In this document: positions 58,001-64,000 of the stretch, piece after piece
Layout: every line of letters begins with the position of its first letter
Position numbering within the stretch: the stretch's first letter is position 1
NCBI RefSeq assembly: GCF_017498065.1
Contig: NZ_JAGDFX010000015.1
Span: 26,269 to 90,268 of the forward strand
Reading direction: 5' to 3'
Length of the DNA stretch: 64,000 nucleotides
Origin: Oceanisphaera pacifica
Lineage (GTDB): Bacteria; Pseudomonadota; Gammaproteobacteria; Enterobacterales; Aeromonadaceae
Translations under genes and position numbers: made by a program
The notes under the pieces: generated by a model
Seen by the model: the letters and a program-made list of their open reading frames with translations, nothing else
Databases searched by the model: none
Told to the model about the DNA's origin: nothing

Positions 58001-58775
58001 ATTGACGTAACTCATTGGGACCCAGCGCACAGTTCAAACCAAAAGACAGCGGGTTAGCATGGCGCAATGAGTGATAAAAAGCTTCGGTGGTTTGACCGGT
58101 GAGAGTTCGGCCTGAAGCGTCGGTAATGGTGCCCGAAATCATCACCGGAATGCGGGTACCTAATTTGTCGAACAGCGTTTCGATGGCAAATACGGCGGCT
58201 TTAGCATTTAAGGTATCGAAGATGGTTTCGATCATGAGCATGTGTGCGCCACCGTCAATCAGCGCTTGTGCAGCTTCGGTGTAAGCATCCACTAATTGAT
58301 CGAAAGAAATATTTCGATAACCCGCATCATTTACATCCGGCGAAATAGAAGCGGTACGGTTGGTGGGGCCCAATACCCCAGCCACAAAGCGCGGTTTATG
58401 CGGCTCTTTGGCGGTCCACTCATCTGCCACTTTGCGCGCCAGTTTAGCAGCCTCAAGGTTCATTTCTACCGCCAGCGATTCCATTTGGTAATCGGCCATG
58501 GCGATATGAGTCGCATTAAAGGTATTGGTTTCAACAATGTCGGCACCAGCCGCAAAATAATCATTATGTATTTGTGCAATCAGCTCCGGCTGACTTAACA
58601 CTAATAAATCATTATTGCCCTTAAGATCCGATGGCCAATCGGCAAAGCGCTCACCACGATAGGCGGCTTCTTCTAAACGGTGCGACTGGATCATAGTGCC
58701 CATTCCGCCGTCTATAATTAAAATACGCTCGGCAAGCGCCTGTTCTAGCTGAGAAAAAACGGGGGATCTAGACAC
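55095..58775 (-). CDS. metH: Cobalamin-dependent methionine synthase
   Basis: 1226 residues (E. coli 1227) with all four modules: a homocysteine-binding barrel with zinc Cys ligands ([19 protein letters not shown]), a folate-binding barrel ([13 protein letters not shown]), a B12 domain with the cobalt-ligand His in [11 protein letters not shown], and a C-terminal reactivation domain ([20 protein letters not shown]). GTG is the start, with AGGAG 6 bases upstream. It is monocistronic. Dependence on B12 implies cobalamin synthesis or uptake elsewhere in the genome. Confidence 0.97.
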   Translation of the reverse strand: MSRSPVFSQLEQALAERILIIDGGMGTMIQSHRLEEAAYRGERFADWPSDLKGNNDLLVLSQPELIAQIHNDYFAAGADIVETNTFNATHIAMADYQMESLAVEMNLEAAKLARKVADEWTAKEPHKPRFVAGVLGPTNRTASISPDVNDAGYRNISFDQLVDAYTEAAQALIDGGAHMLMIETIFDTLNAKAAVFAIETLFDKLGTRIPVMISGTITDASGRTLTGQTTEAFYHSLRHANPLSFGLNCALGPNELRQYVQELSRISETYVSAHPNAGLPNAFGEYDLEADEMAEHIREWAESGFLNLVGGCCGSSPEHIRVMAEAVAGIKPRVLPEITSACRLSGLEPFNIFADSMFVNVGERTNVTGSAKFKRLIKEENYDEALQVALQQVENGAQIIDINMDEGMLDSKACMTRFLNLIAGEPDISRVPIMIDSSKWEVIEAGLKCIQGKGVVNSISMKEGVEPFIEQAKLVRRYGAAVIVMAFDEVGQADTRARKYEICERAYRILVDEVGFPPEDIIFDPNIFAVATGIEEHNNYAVEFIDVVKDIKANLPHAMISGGVSNVSFSFRGNEVVREAIHSVFLYHAVKNGMDMGIVNAGQLAIYEDIDPELKEKVIAVVLNESEEATEALLEIAERYRNSGSEAVDPRDLEWRTWPVNERLSHSLVKGLTDFIEEDTEAARLEAARPLDVIEGPLMDGMNVVGDLFGAGKMFLPQVVKSARVMKRAVAYLNPYIEASKEVGQSNGRVVMATVKGDVHDIGKNIVGVVLQCNNFEVIDLGVMVPCEKILQTAREVNADMIGLSGLITPSLDEMVNVAKEMQRQGFTIPLLIGGATTSKAHTAVKIEQNYDEPVVYVSNASRAVGVVQTLLSKENKPAFVERLNKEYEVVRDQHARKKPRTRPVTLAEARANKVDIDWNTYVPPVPAKPGIHEFHNTPISVVREYIDWSPFFMTWGLAGKFPRILEDEVVGVEATKLYADAQAMLDKLEKDATLSCAGVIGLYPANSVGDDVEIYTDESRTQVLQTLRFLRQQTEKKDGFPNYCLADYVAPKGTQPDYIGGFAVTGGIGEDDIIRAYKDAEDDYNAILAGSVADRLAEAFAEYLHLLVRREYWGYAADETLGNDELIREKYDGIRPAPGYPACPEHTEKGTLWNWLEVEKRIGMRLTESYAMWPGAAVAGFYFSYPNTRYFAVAQIQEDQLLDYAERKGMTREVAEKWLAPNLSA

Positions 58776-58845
58776 TATTAACTCCTGTTACAACTGGGTT
58801 CCCTTTCGCAAATTGCATCTTATCACACTCTGGCAAACGAGAAAT

Positions 58846-58863
58846 CTAGACATCTATGTCTAG
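58846..58863. promoter_or_regulatory. Palindrome upstream of metH, possible operator
   Basis: CTAGACAT-CT-ATGTCTAG is a perfect 8-bp inverted repeat 71 bases before the metH start. Its left part AGACATCT differs at one base from the MetJ box AGACGTCT, but the second box is not in MetJ register. The divergent antiporter gene is the other possible target. Confidence 0.35.
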
Positions 58864-59015
58864 CTCTAAAAAAGATCAAGGCTCAGGGCCAATGTTGTGC
58901 AATTTAACCGCAGTTTTTTCTAGGGAAGCACACCTAAATAAGGCACAATAGATACCGCTGGCAAAGACCAGCAAGCTTGCAACTATAATAAAAACTCTTA
59001 CCGGAACTGTCCCTC

Positions 59016-60305
59016 ATGAGCGTCTATTACACCCTGTGTTTTTTGGCGGCCACGGCGATCACTATCGCTTTCGTCAATCAATATATAATAAAAATACAAA
59101 CCACCATTGCCATCACCTCTGGCGCCCTCATTATGTCTATTATCATGTTGGTGCTCGGAAAAACGGCTTGGCCAGAACTACAAACCCACGCCATTAATAC
59201 CCTTGAAAGTCTCGCTTTTGGTGATTTCTTATTACAAGGAATTCTCGGCTTCTTACTGTTTGCTGGCGGCTTAGGTATTAACCTGCCCGCCCTTAAAACT
59301 CAGAAGTGGGAAATATCTATCTTAGTGATTGTTGGCGTGCTTATTTCTACCGCTATTGTGGCGCTTGGGCTTTGGTTACTCGCCTATCTTGCTGCCATTC
59401 CCATGCCATTTGTATATTGTTTATTATTTGGCGCACTTATTTCCCCCACCGACCCTATTGCCGTGCTGGCCATCGTTAAAAAGCTAGGGGCACCAGAACA
59501 AATTGCCATTCAAATTGAAGGCGAGTCCTTGTTTAATGATGGTATTGGCTTGGTCATCTTTTTAACCATTTTTGCTGTGGCTTTTAGCGGCACCGAGGCC
59601 ACGGTTAGCTCGGTGATGACCCTATTTATGCACGAGGCCATTGGCGGCATTATTTTTGGCGCCTTATTGGGGCTGATGGCACACCTAATGATCAGTGCCA
59701 CCGACGATGGCTCTATGGAGCTGTTAATGACGCTCTGTATTCCTACCGCCGGCTTCGCACTTGCTAATCTGTTAGGAGTATCTGGCGCCCTGGCTATGGT
59801 GGTCACCGGTATTATGATTGGTAACTGGACCCGCTATACCGGCTTTTCTGAGCAGAGTGAAAAATACCTAGATGAGTTTTGGCACTTGTTAGATGAGTTT
59901 CTTAACGCCATTTTATTTTTATTGATTGGCTTGGCGATGTTATTAGTGGAGTTTCACTGGCAGGCATGGGTACTCATACTGTGCAGCGTACCCCTAGTGC
60001 TGGCCAGCCGCTTTCTGAGTGTTTCTGTACCTTACCTCGCGTTTCGTCGCTTTAGAAGCTACAACAAGTTTTCGGTACGCATTCTTACTTGGGGCGGCTT
60101 ACGAGGCGGCTTATCGCTCGCCATGGCGCTGTCTATTCCTGCTGGCGTTAAGCTAGGCGCACAAGGACAGTTTGATTTACGGGATATTATTCTAATGATG
60201 ACCTACGCCATTGTGCTGTTTTCAATCATAGTACAAGGCATGACCATTACCCCTATGATCAACAAGGCCAAGACCGCCGAAAAAGCCGGTTTTCCAATAG
60301 AATAA
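59016..60305 (+). CDS. Cation:proton antiporter, CPA1 family
   Basis: Sodium or potassium/proton exchanger with about 12 membrane segments, 429 residues. ALISPTDPIAVLAI carries the conserved Asp of the ion site. EGESLFNDGIGLVIF holds the Asn-Asp pair that marks CPA1/NhaP proteins. TWGGLRGGLSLAMALSIP is the late conserved helix. There is no long cytosolic regulatory tail. It is divergent from metH, with a strong shared terminator with ompW at its end. Confidence 0.9.
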   Translation: MSVYYTLCFLAATAITIAFVNQYIIKIQTTIAITSGALIMSIIMLVLGKTAWPELQTHAINTLESLAFGDFLLQGILGFLLFAGGLGINLPALKTQKWEISILVIVGVLISTAIVALGLWLLAYLAAIPMPFVYCLLFGALISPTDPIAVLAIVKKLGAPEQIAIQIEGESLFNDGIGLVIFLTIFAVAFSGTEATVSSVMTLFMHEAIGGIIFGALLGLMAHLMISATDDGSMELLMTLCIPTAGFALANLLGVSGALAMVVTGIMIGNWTRYTGFSEQSEKYLDEFWHLLDEFLNAILFLLIGLAMLLVEFHWQAWVLILCSVPLVLASRFLSVSVPYLAFRRFRSYNKFSVRILTWGGLRGGLSLAMALSIPAGVKLGAQGQFDLRDIILMMTYAIVLFSIIVQGMTITPMINKAKTAEKAGFPIE

Positions 60306-60325
60306 TGGTTAACTAAGCTCAACAT

Positions 60326-60354
60326 AAAAAGGCAGGCCCACGGCCTGCCTTTTT
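60326..60354. terminator. Bidirectional terminator between the antiporter gene and ompW
   Basis: 13-bp perfect stem AAAAAGGCAGGCC with a CAC loop, A-run on one side and T-run on the other; it serves both convergent genes. Confidence 0.88.
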
Positions 60355-60393
60355 TACTGAAACATAAAGTTTCTTAACTCAGGTTAGCATAAC

Positions 60394-61002
60394 TTAGAAA
60401 CGGTAGCCTAAACCGACCATTAGGCCGATAGGGTCGATGCTGGTGTCAAAATTACCCACTGCCGTAGTCACTTCAGTATCAATATCCATATACCAGATAG
60501 AGCCGTTAACAAATAATTTATCAGTCACGGCCATATCAATACCTGCTTGAGCCGCTAAGCCCCAAGAATCATCCGCTTCTACATCGGTGCCCGCCAAAGG
60601 TCCACGGCCTTTCTCATCAAAAAAGAAGGTATAGTTAATACCGGCACCTACATACGGGCGTACTTTACTTTGTGCGTTACCAAAATAGTACTGGGCCACT
60701 AAACTCGGTGGTAAGTGCTTTACCTTGGCTACCTCGCCAAGGCCTGCTGTTCTCACTGAATGAGAGAAAGGGGTCGCGCCAAGCAACTCTACGCCCCAGT
60801 TATCGGTCAGCATGTAAGAAAAGGTTAAGCCAAGCTGAGTATTACTCTGAACATCTAAATGGCCAGTACCTAGCACATCGTCACCACTGCTGTTAGGGGT
60901 AACAGTCACGGCGCCACCACGCACTAGAATATCACCGGCTTGGTGAGCAAAAGCAGAAGGGGCCATTAAGGCTGCGGCAACTAACAAAGCAACTTTTTTC
61001 AT
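60394..61002 (-). CDS. ompW: Outer membrane protein OmpW
   Basis: Eight-stranded beta-barrel porin of the OmpW/AlkL family, 202 residues. Signal peptide ends AFA|HQAGDILVRGG; the C-terminus VGLGYRF has the terminal Phe required for barrel assembly. The segment LPPSLVAQYYFGNAQSKVRPY and then VGAGINYTFF is typical. It is thought to pass small hydrophobic molecules. Confidence 0.94.
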   Translation of the reverse strand: MKKVALLVAAALMAPSAFAHQAGDILVRGGAVTVTPNSSGDDVLGTGHLDVQSNTQLGLTFSYMLTDNWGVELLGATPFSHSVRTAGLGEVAKVKHLPPSLVAQYYFGNAQSKVRPYVGAGINYTFFFDEKGRGPLAGTDVEADDSWGLAAQAGIDMAVTDKLFVNGSIWYMDIDTEVTTAVGNFDTSIDPIGLMVGLGYRF

Positions 61003-61076
61003 GCTTAATCCTTACTTTATTTTCGAGTAATTGAACTTAATTGCAGTTAGTCTGCCTGAGTCTAGATAACCACTTT

Positions 61077-61090
61077 TTGATTTAACGCAA
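61077..61090 (-). promoter_or_regulatory. Weak FNR-like box upstream of ompW
   Basis: TTGAT-N4-CGCAA: the left half matches the FNR consensus fully, the right half matches 3 of 5. It lies about 75 bases before the ompW start. OmpW is controlled by FNR in E. coli, so the site is plausible but weak. Confidence 0.25.
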
Positions 61091-61245
61091 ACTTGTTGGT
61101 AAAAGTGCCTTTATTACTGCTTTTTTACTTCTCATAAAAAATAACAAAGCCAATAGCTAGCTAAATACAGACGCTTAAGGTATATCTAAGTCATCGGGTT
61201 CAGGCAGCGCTTTTAGCGTTGCCTGCTTTATTTATGGAGGTTTAT

Positions 61246-61653
61246 ATGGCCAAGTTGCCACACATTACTGTCTCTACCCTAGATCTAGTACGCCTTGAAG
61301 CCTTACTAGAAAAACAGCCCGAGTCCGATGCCGTTACCCGGCTAGAAAACGAGCTTGACCGCGCCAAAGTGGTTGCCCCCACTGAGGTACCAGACAACAT
61401 AGTAACCATGAACTCCACTATTACCTTTGCTATCGCTACGGGTAAAGAAACCTTTACCAAAACGTTGTGCTACCCACGCGATATGGACAACGGCAATACT
61501 AAAATTTCGGTATTAGCCCCCATAGGTGCAGCGCTATTGGGCTTAAGCGTGGGCCAAACTATCGACTGGCCCGCCCCTAATGGCAAAGTAATGCAGGTAA
61601 GCATTGCTGCGCTTGACTACCAACCAGAGCGTGCTGGCGATTATCAGACCTAA
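61246..61653 (+). CDS. rnk: Nucleoside diphosphate kinase regulator Rnk
   Basis: GreA-like C-terminal fold protein that binds RNA polymerase, 135 residues from ATG 61246 (GGAGG 5 bases upstream; nine extra codons open before it). It has the N-terminal ITVSTLDLVRLEALL hairpin and the C-terminal FKBP-like domain SVLAPIGAALLGLSVGQTID. The stop codon lies inside a 48-bp perfect palindrome. Confidence 0.92.
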   Translation: MAKLPHITVSTLDLVRLEALLEKQPESDAVTRLENELDRAKVVAPTEVPDNIVTMNSTITFAIATGKETFTKTLCYPRDMDNGNTKISVLAPIGAALLGLSVGQTIDWPAPNGKVMQVSIAALDYQPERAGDYQT

Positions 61654-61695
61654 ATAGAAAAAGGCGCACAATTGTGCGCCTTTTTCTATTTAGGT
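61648..61695. terminator. 48-bp perfect palindrome, terminator of rnk
   Basis: Each arm is 24 bases with no spacer: the left arm runs from ACCTAAATAG to GGCGCACAA, the right arm is its exact complement. It contains the rnk TAA (61651-61653), an A-run and a T-run. The arms are longer and more symmetric than needed for a terminator. Confidence 0.88.
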
Positions 61696-61743
61696 TTATC
61701 TAAGCAGTATTTAACTTTCGCAAAACATAACCACGAGTGACAC

Positions 61744-62700
61744 TTGAACTTATTTATTAACAGCCTGCTATTTGCTCTTTCTATCACAGGGCCTATTTGT
61801 CTCTTACTATTATTAGGCTTTGCTTTACGCCGTAGCCAAATGATGAACGACGGCTTTATTGATAGCGCCAGTAAGTTGGTATTTAATATCGCTCTGCCCA
61901 TGTTACTGTTTACTAGCATAGCGCAAACTGATTTTAGTCAAATGAGTAGCCTTAAGCTCATCCTTTATGGCATTGCAGCCACTTTAACCGTATTTGTGTT
62001 GTTAGAGTGGTGGGCGAGTCGATATGTCAGCAACCAAGGATTACGGGGCATAGTCGTGCAAGGCGTGTTTCGGGCTAATATGGCCATAGTGGGGTTAGCC
62101 TATGTGAATAATGCCTATGGTCATTCGGGGGTCGCTGCAGCGGCTATGTACGTCGCCAGCCTGACCATCTTATTTAATATATTGGCGGTGTTTACCCTAA
62201 GTCGAAGCCTTCATCACAATGACAATATGCAACTTGGTCTGCTGGCTAAAAATATTATAAAAAACCCTCTAATTATTGGCATAGTCGCCGCCTTACCCTT
62301 AGCGGCCAGCGACTGGGTACTGCCTGAAATACTAATGAAAACGGGTGCTTACCTTGCTCAACTCTCTCTACCGCTGGCATTACTTTGTACTGGAGCCAGC
62401 TTAAGCCTAAAGGGTCACAAAGATGACACAGCCTTGCTACCCACGGTCGCTATATTGCGATTATTAGTGGTACCAGCAGTCATTACTTTTGGCGGCTATT
62501 GGGTGGGGTTTAGAGGGATGGAGCTCAGCATACTGTTTTTAATTAATGCCTCACCCACAGCCGCCGCCAGTTATGTGATGGTGCGAGCCATGGGCGGCAA
62601 TGCCGCCTTAGCCGCTAACATTATCGCTGTAACCACCTTAGGCTCCCTGATCAGTACCAGCCTAGGCGCCGCCTTACTCAAAGGTTTAGGCTTTCTTTAG
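61744..62700 (+). CDS. AEC-family (auxin efflux carrier-like) transporter
   Basis: 318 residues with about ten membrane segments. NIALPMLLF and the later SLPLALLCTGASLSL repeat the crossover-helix pattern of AEC/BART transporters. Substrate in bacteria is often malate or other small acids, but this is not shown here. The start is TTG 61744; the codon two before it is TGA, and no ATG is available. The 3' end overlaps the convergent PAP2 gene by 15 bases. Confidence 0.85.
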   Translation: MNLFINSLLFALSITGPICLLLLLGFALRRSQMMNDGFIDSASKLVFNIALPMLLFTSIAQTDFSQMSSLKLILYGIAATLTVFVLLEWWASRYVSNQGLRGIVVQGVFRANMAIVGLAYVNNAYGHSGVAAAAMYVASLTILFNILAVFTLSRSLHHNDNMQLGLLAKNIIKNPLIIGIVAALPLAASDWVLPEILMKTGAYLAQLSLPLALLCTGASLSLKGHKDDTALLPTVAILRLLVVPAVITFGGYWVGFRGMELSILFLINASPTAAASYVMVRAMGGNAALAANIIAVTTLGSLISTSLGAALLKGLGFL

Positions 62701-63423
62701 CCGCGGTAAGTGGCGATCAAGCCAACTAATTAGTCCGTCATAAAAGCCGGTGTGCATTAGCCACGCCATACCAAAACAAGCAACAGAAAGCGCGCCTACG
62801 TAGATATCGCTCCACCAGTGCGCGCCTGCCATAACTCTAGGAGCTGAATAAATCACCACAAACAAACAGCCCCATAATCCCGCTTTCCAAGATAAAAAAC
62901 GCCATACAAAAGCGGTAAAAATCATTAACATTAAACCATGGTCTCCGGGGAAACTATCACCCGATGAGTCTTTGGTTTTAAAGGTGGCCAGCTCAGTTAA
63001 GCGATAAATATTGTCGAATACCAAAGTTGGGCTCGGCCTTTCTACGGGTATTGCACGCCCTAATTGGTTTAGCCCCACTGCACTTAACAGCATAACTAAG
63101 CCAATAATCAGCAGTTGGCGTTTCCGCTCATCGCTTTGCCCTCGATAGTAGCTGTAATACACTAGCCCCATCGCTAATAAAGCGACCCCATCAAAAGCTC
63201 TGTTGTTAGCAATGGCAATGACATTGACCCAAGCATCGCTGTTACCAATTTTGTTATTAAAGTAATAAAAGAAACTCTTATCTATATCTAACCAAAAGCC
63301 ATGGTTTGGCAACCAATACCAGCTAGCCAACACAGCCGCCGCCAGTAGATTCCAAAATAACCACTTATTAAATTGTAACGACACCCTAGCCTCTGCTTTT
63401 ATATGTTTTGTTATAGGCGCCAT
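62686..63423 (-). CDS. PAP2-family membrane phosphatase
   Basis: Integral phosphatase of 245 residues with about six membrane segments. The three motifs are GRAIPVERPSP (about 122-132), SFPGDHG (PSGH-like, with Gly-Asp in place of Ser-Gly) and APRVMAGAHWWSD (R-x5-H-x3-D). A periplasm-facing active site is expected, acting on lipid or sugar-lipid pyrophosphates; the substrate is unknown. Confidence 0.83.
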   Translation of the reverse strand: MAPITKHIKAEARVSLQFNKWLFWNLLAAAVLASWYWLPNHGFWLDIDKSFFYYFNNKIGNSDAWVNVIAIANNRAFDGVALLAMGLVYYSYYRGQSDERKRQLLIIGLVMLLSAVGLNQLGRAIPVERPSPTLVFDNIYRLTELATFKTKDSSGDSFPGDHGLMLMIFTAFVWRFLSWKAGLWGCLFVVIYSAPRVMAGAHWWSDIYVGALSVACFGMAWLMHTGFYDGLISWLDRHLPRLKKA

Positions 63424-63543
63424 TGTACGAAATTTTCTTCTACTCGCCCAGCGTACACCCTCTTGGGTGAATCCACTCGCTAGTGCTCAGCCTATGTTAA
63501 AATAGGTCAGTCCCAATTTTATTTTTAGACAAGGATGCACAGC

Positions 63544-63831
63544 ATGAACTTTAAAGAATTTAACGCCTCCCTAAAGCAACCCACACCGCCTGCCGGCCTA
63601 TCCGATGCGCTTACCGCCTTATGGTTAGATGCCAATGGTCAGTGGGAAGAAGCTCACGAAGTGATCCGTGATAATACCGATCAGCCATCTGCCTGGGTAC
63701 ATGCTTACTTACATCATGTAGAAGGTGTGCTGTGGAATGCCGATTACTGGTACGGCCGCGCCAAGAAAAAGCGCCCCAATTGCAGCACCCAGCAAGAGTG
63801 GCAGCAAATTGTTCAAACGCTGACTTCGTAA
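63544..63831 (+). CDS. Conserved small protein of unknown function
   Basis: 95 residues from ATG 63544, placed 8 bases after AAGGA; an ATG at 63535 overlaps that site and is unlikely. No membrane segment or signal. It is helical and Trp-rich, with SAWVHAYLHHVEGVLWNADY and WYGRAKKKRP, suggesting a pair of TPR/Sel1-like helices. I do not know a function. Confidence 0.75.
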   Translation: MNFKEFNASLKQPTPPAGLSDALTALWLDANGQWEEAHEVIRDNTDQPSAWVHAYLHHVEGVLWNADYWYGRAKKKRPNCSTQQEWQQIVQTLTS

Positions 63832-63881
63832 AGAACGAACAAGCCCCGACGATTAATACCAACTTATACCATCCTGTAAAA

Positions 63882-64000
63882 TTAACTGGTCAGATTTATC
63901 CACTCTCTGGAGCACATTTGTGTCACGCGTTCGGCACTTTCAATAAAGGTGTTCCAGGCCTCGCAGACGCTGCTCATGATGTCTTCATAATTTTTAAAAA
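63882..64000 (-). mobile_element. IS630-family transposase, C-terminal end
   Basis: The minus-strand frame from the window edge to a TAA at 63882-63884 encodes FKNYEDIMSSVCEAWNTFIE and then SAERVTQMCSREWINLTS. This resembles the IS630 transposase C-terminus (Y-x-D-I-x-x-x-x-x-x-A-W-N-x-x-I-x-x-x-E-R-I-x-S-x-x-x-R-E-W). The DDE core lies beyond the window. The IS end should be near 63850-63880; I could not define the terminal repeat. Confidence 0.75.

Overview
The window looks like a chromosomal segment of a gammaproteobacterium, probably in or near the Aeromonadales (Oceanimonas/Oceanisphaera/Zobellella-like). That placement is inference from gene order and protein resemblance; no search was run. 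Three blocks follow the E. coli order closely: mrcB-hrpB ... sfsA-dksA-gluQ-pcnB-folK-panBCD, then yadH-yadG-hpt, and tldD-(nitrilase)-yhdP-rng-maf-mreDCB followed by csrD.

Layout. 1-5.2 kb: the start of a glyoxalase-fold gene running off the left edge, then mrcB and hrpB on the minus strand. 5.2-11.8 kb: an AT-rich insertion between hrpB and sfsA. It holds a decayed GGDEF gene and a compact six-gene plus-strand operon: a LuxE-type acid-activating enzyme, a LuxC-type acyl reductase, an SsuABC/TauABC-type importer and a FabG-like SDR. There is no luciferase, so light production is not supported. Import of a carboxylic acid followed by its reduction to an aldehyde or alcohol is the best hypothesis, and this is the main candidate for an undescribed system. 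11.8-18.4 kb: sfsA, dksA and the RNA-processing/folate/pantothenate operon, in which pcnB appears to start at AUU as in E. coli. 18.5-24.5 kb: an acetyltransferase, a strongly structured non-coding element, the YadGH exporter, hpt, tldD and a nitrilase. 24.6-36 kb: envelope and shape genes (yhdP, rng, maf, mreBCD), a PLP enzyme and csrD. 36.3-46 kb: a dicarboxylate symporter, a YcgN-like protein, ssb, yajR, uvrA, a glutaminyl cyclotransferase and a PA2779/PA2778-type pair. 46-51.3 kb: a lipid-trafficking (MCE) ABC operon overlapping a ClC chloride-channel gene. 51.4-64 kb: a PhnA-like protein, a NIF3-like protein, ogt, a CsrB-type regulatory RNA, a SPOR-domain D,D-carboxypeptidase, metH, a cation antiporter, ompW, rnk, an AEC transporter, a PAP2 phosphatase, a small unknown protein and the end of an IS630-family transposase at the right edge.

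The CsrB-type RNA at about 53.25-53.62 kb has 20 GGA motifs and an internal 60-bp direct repeat. CsrD, the protein that promotes decay of such RNAs in E. coli, is also in this window. Intergenic DNA is rich in repeats: a TTCG-hairpin element placed just after several minus-strand stop codons, a 27-bp motif shared between 19.4 kb and 43.3 kb, large inverted repeats at 19.2, 43.2 and 46.0 kb, and a perfect 48-bp palindrome that contains the rnk stop codon. I saw no tRNA, rRNA or CRISPR array.
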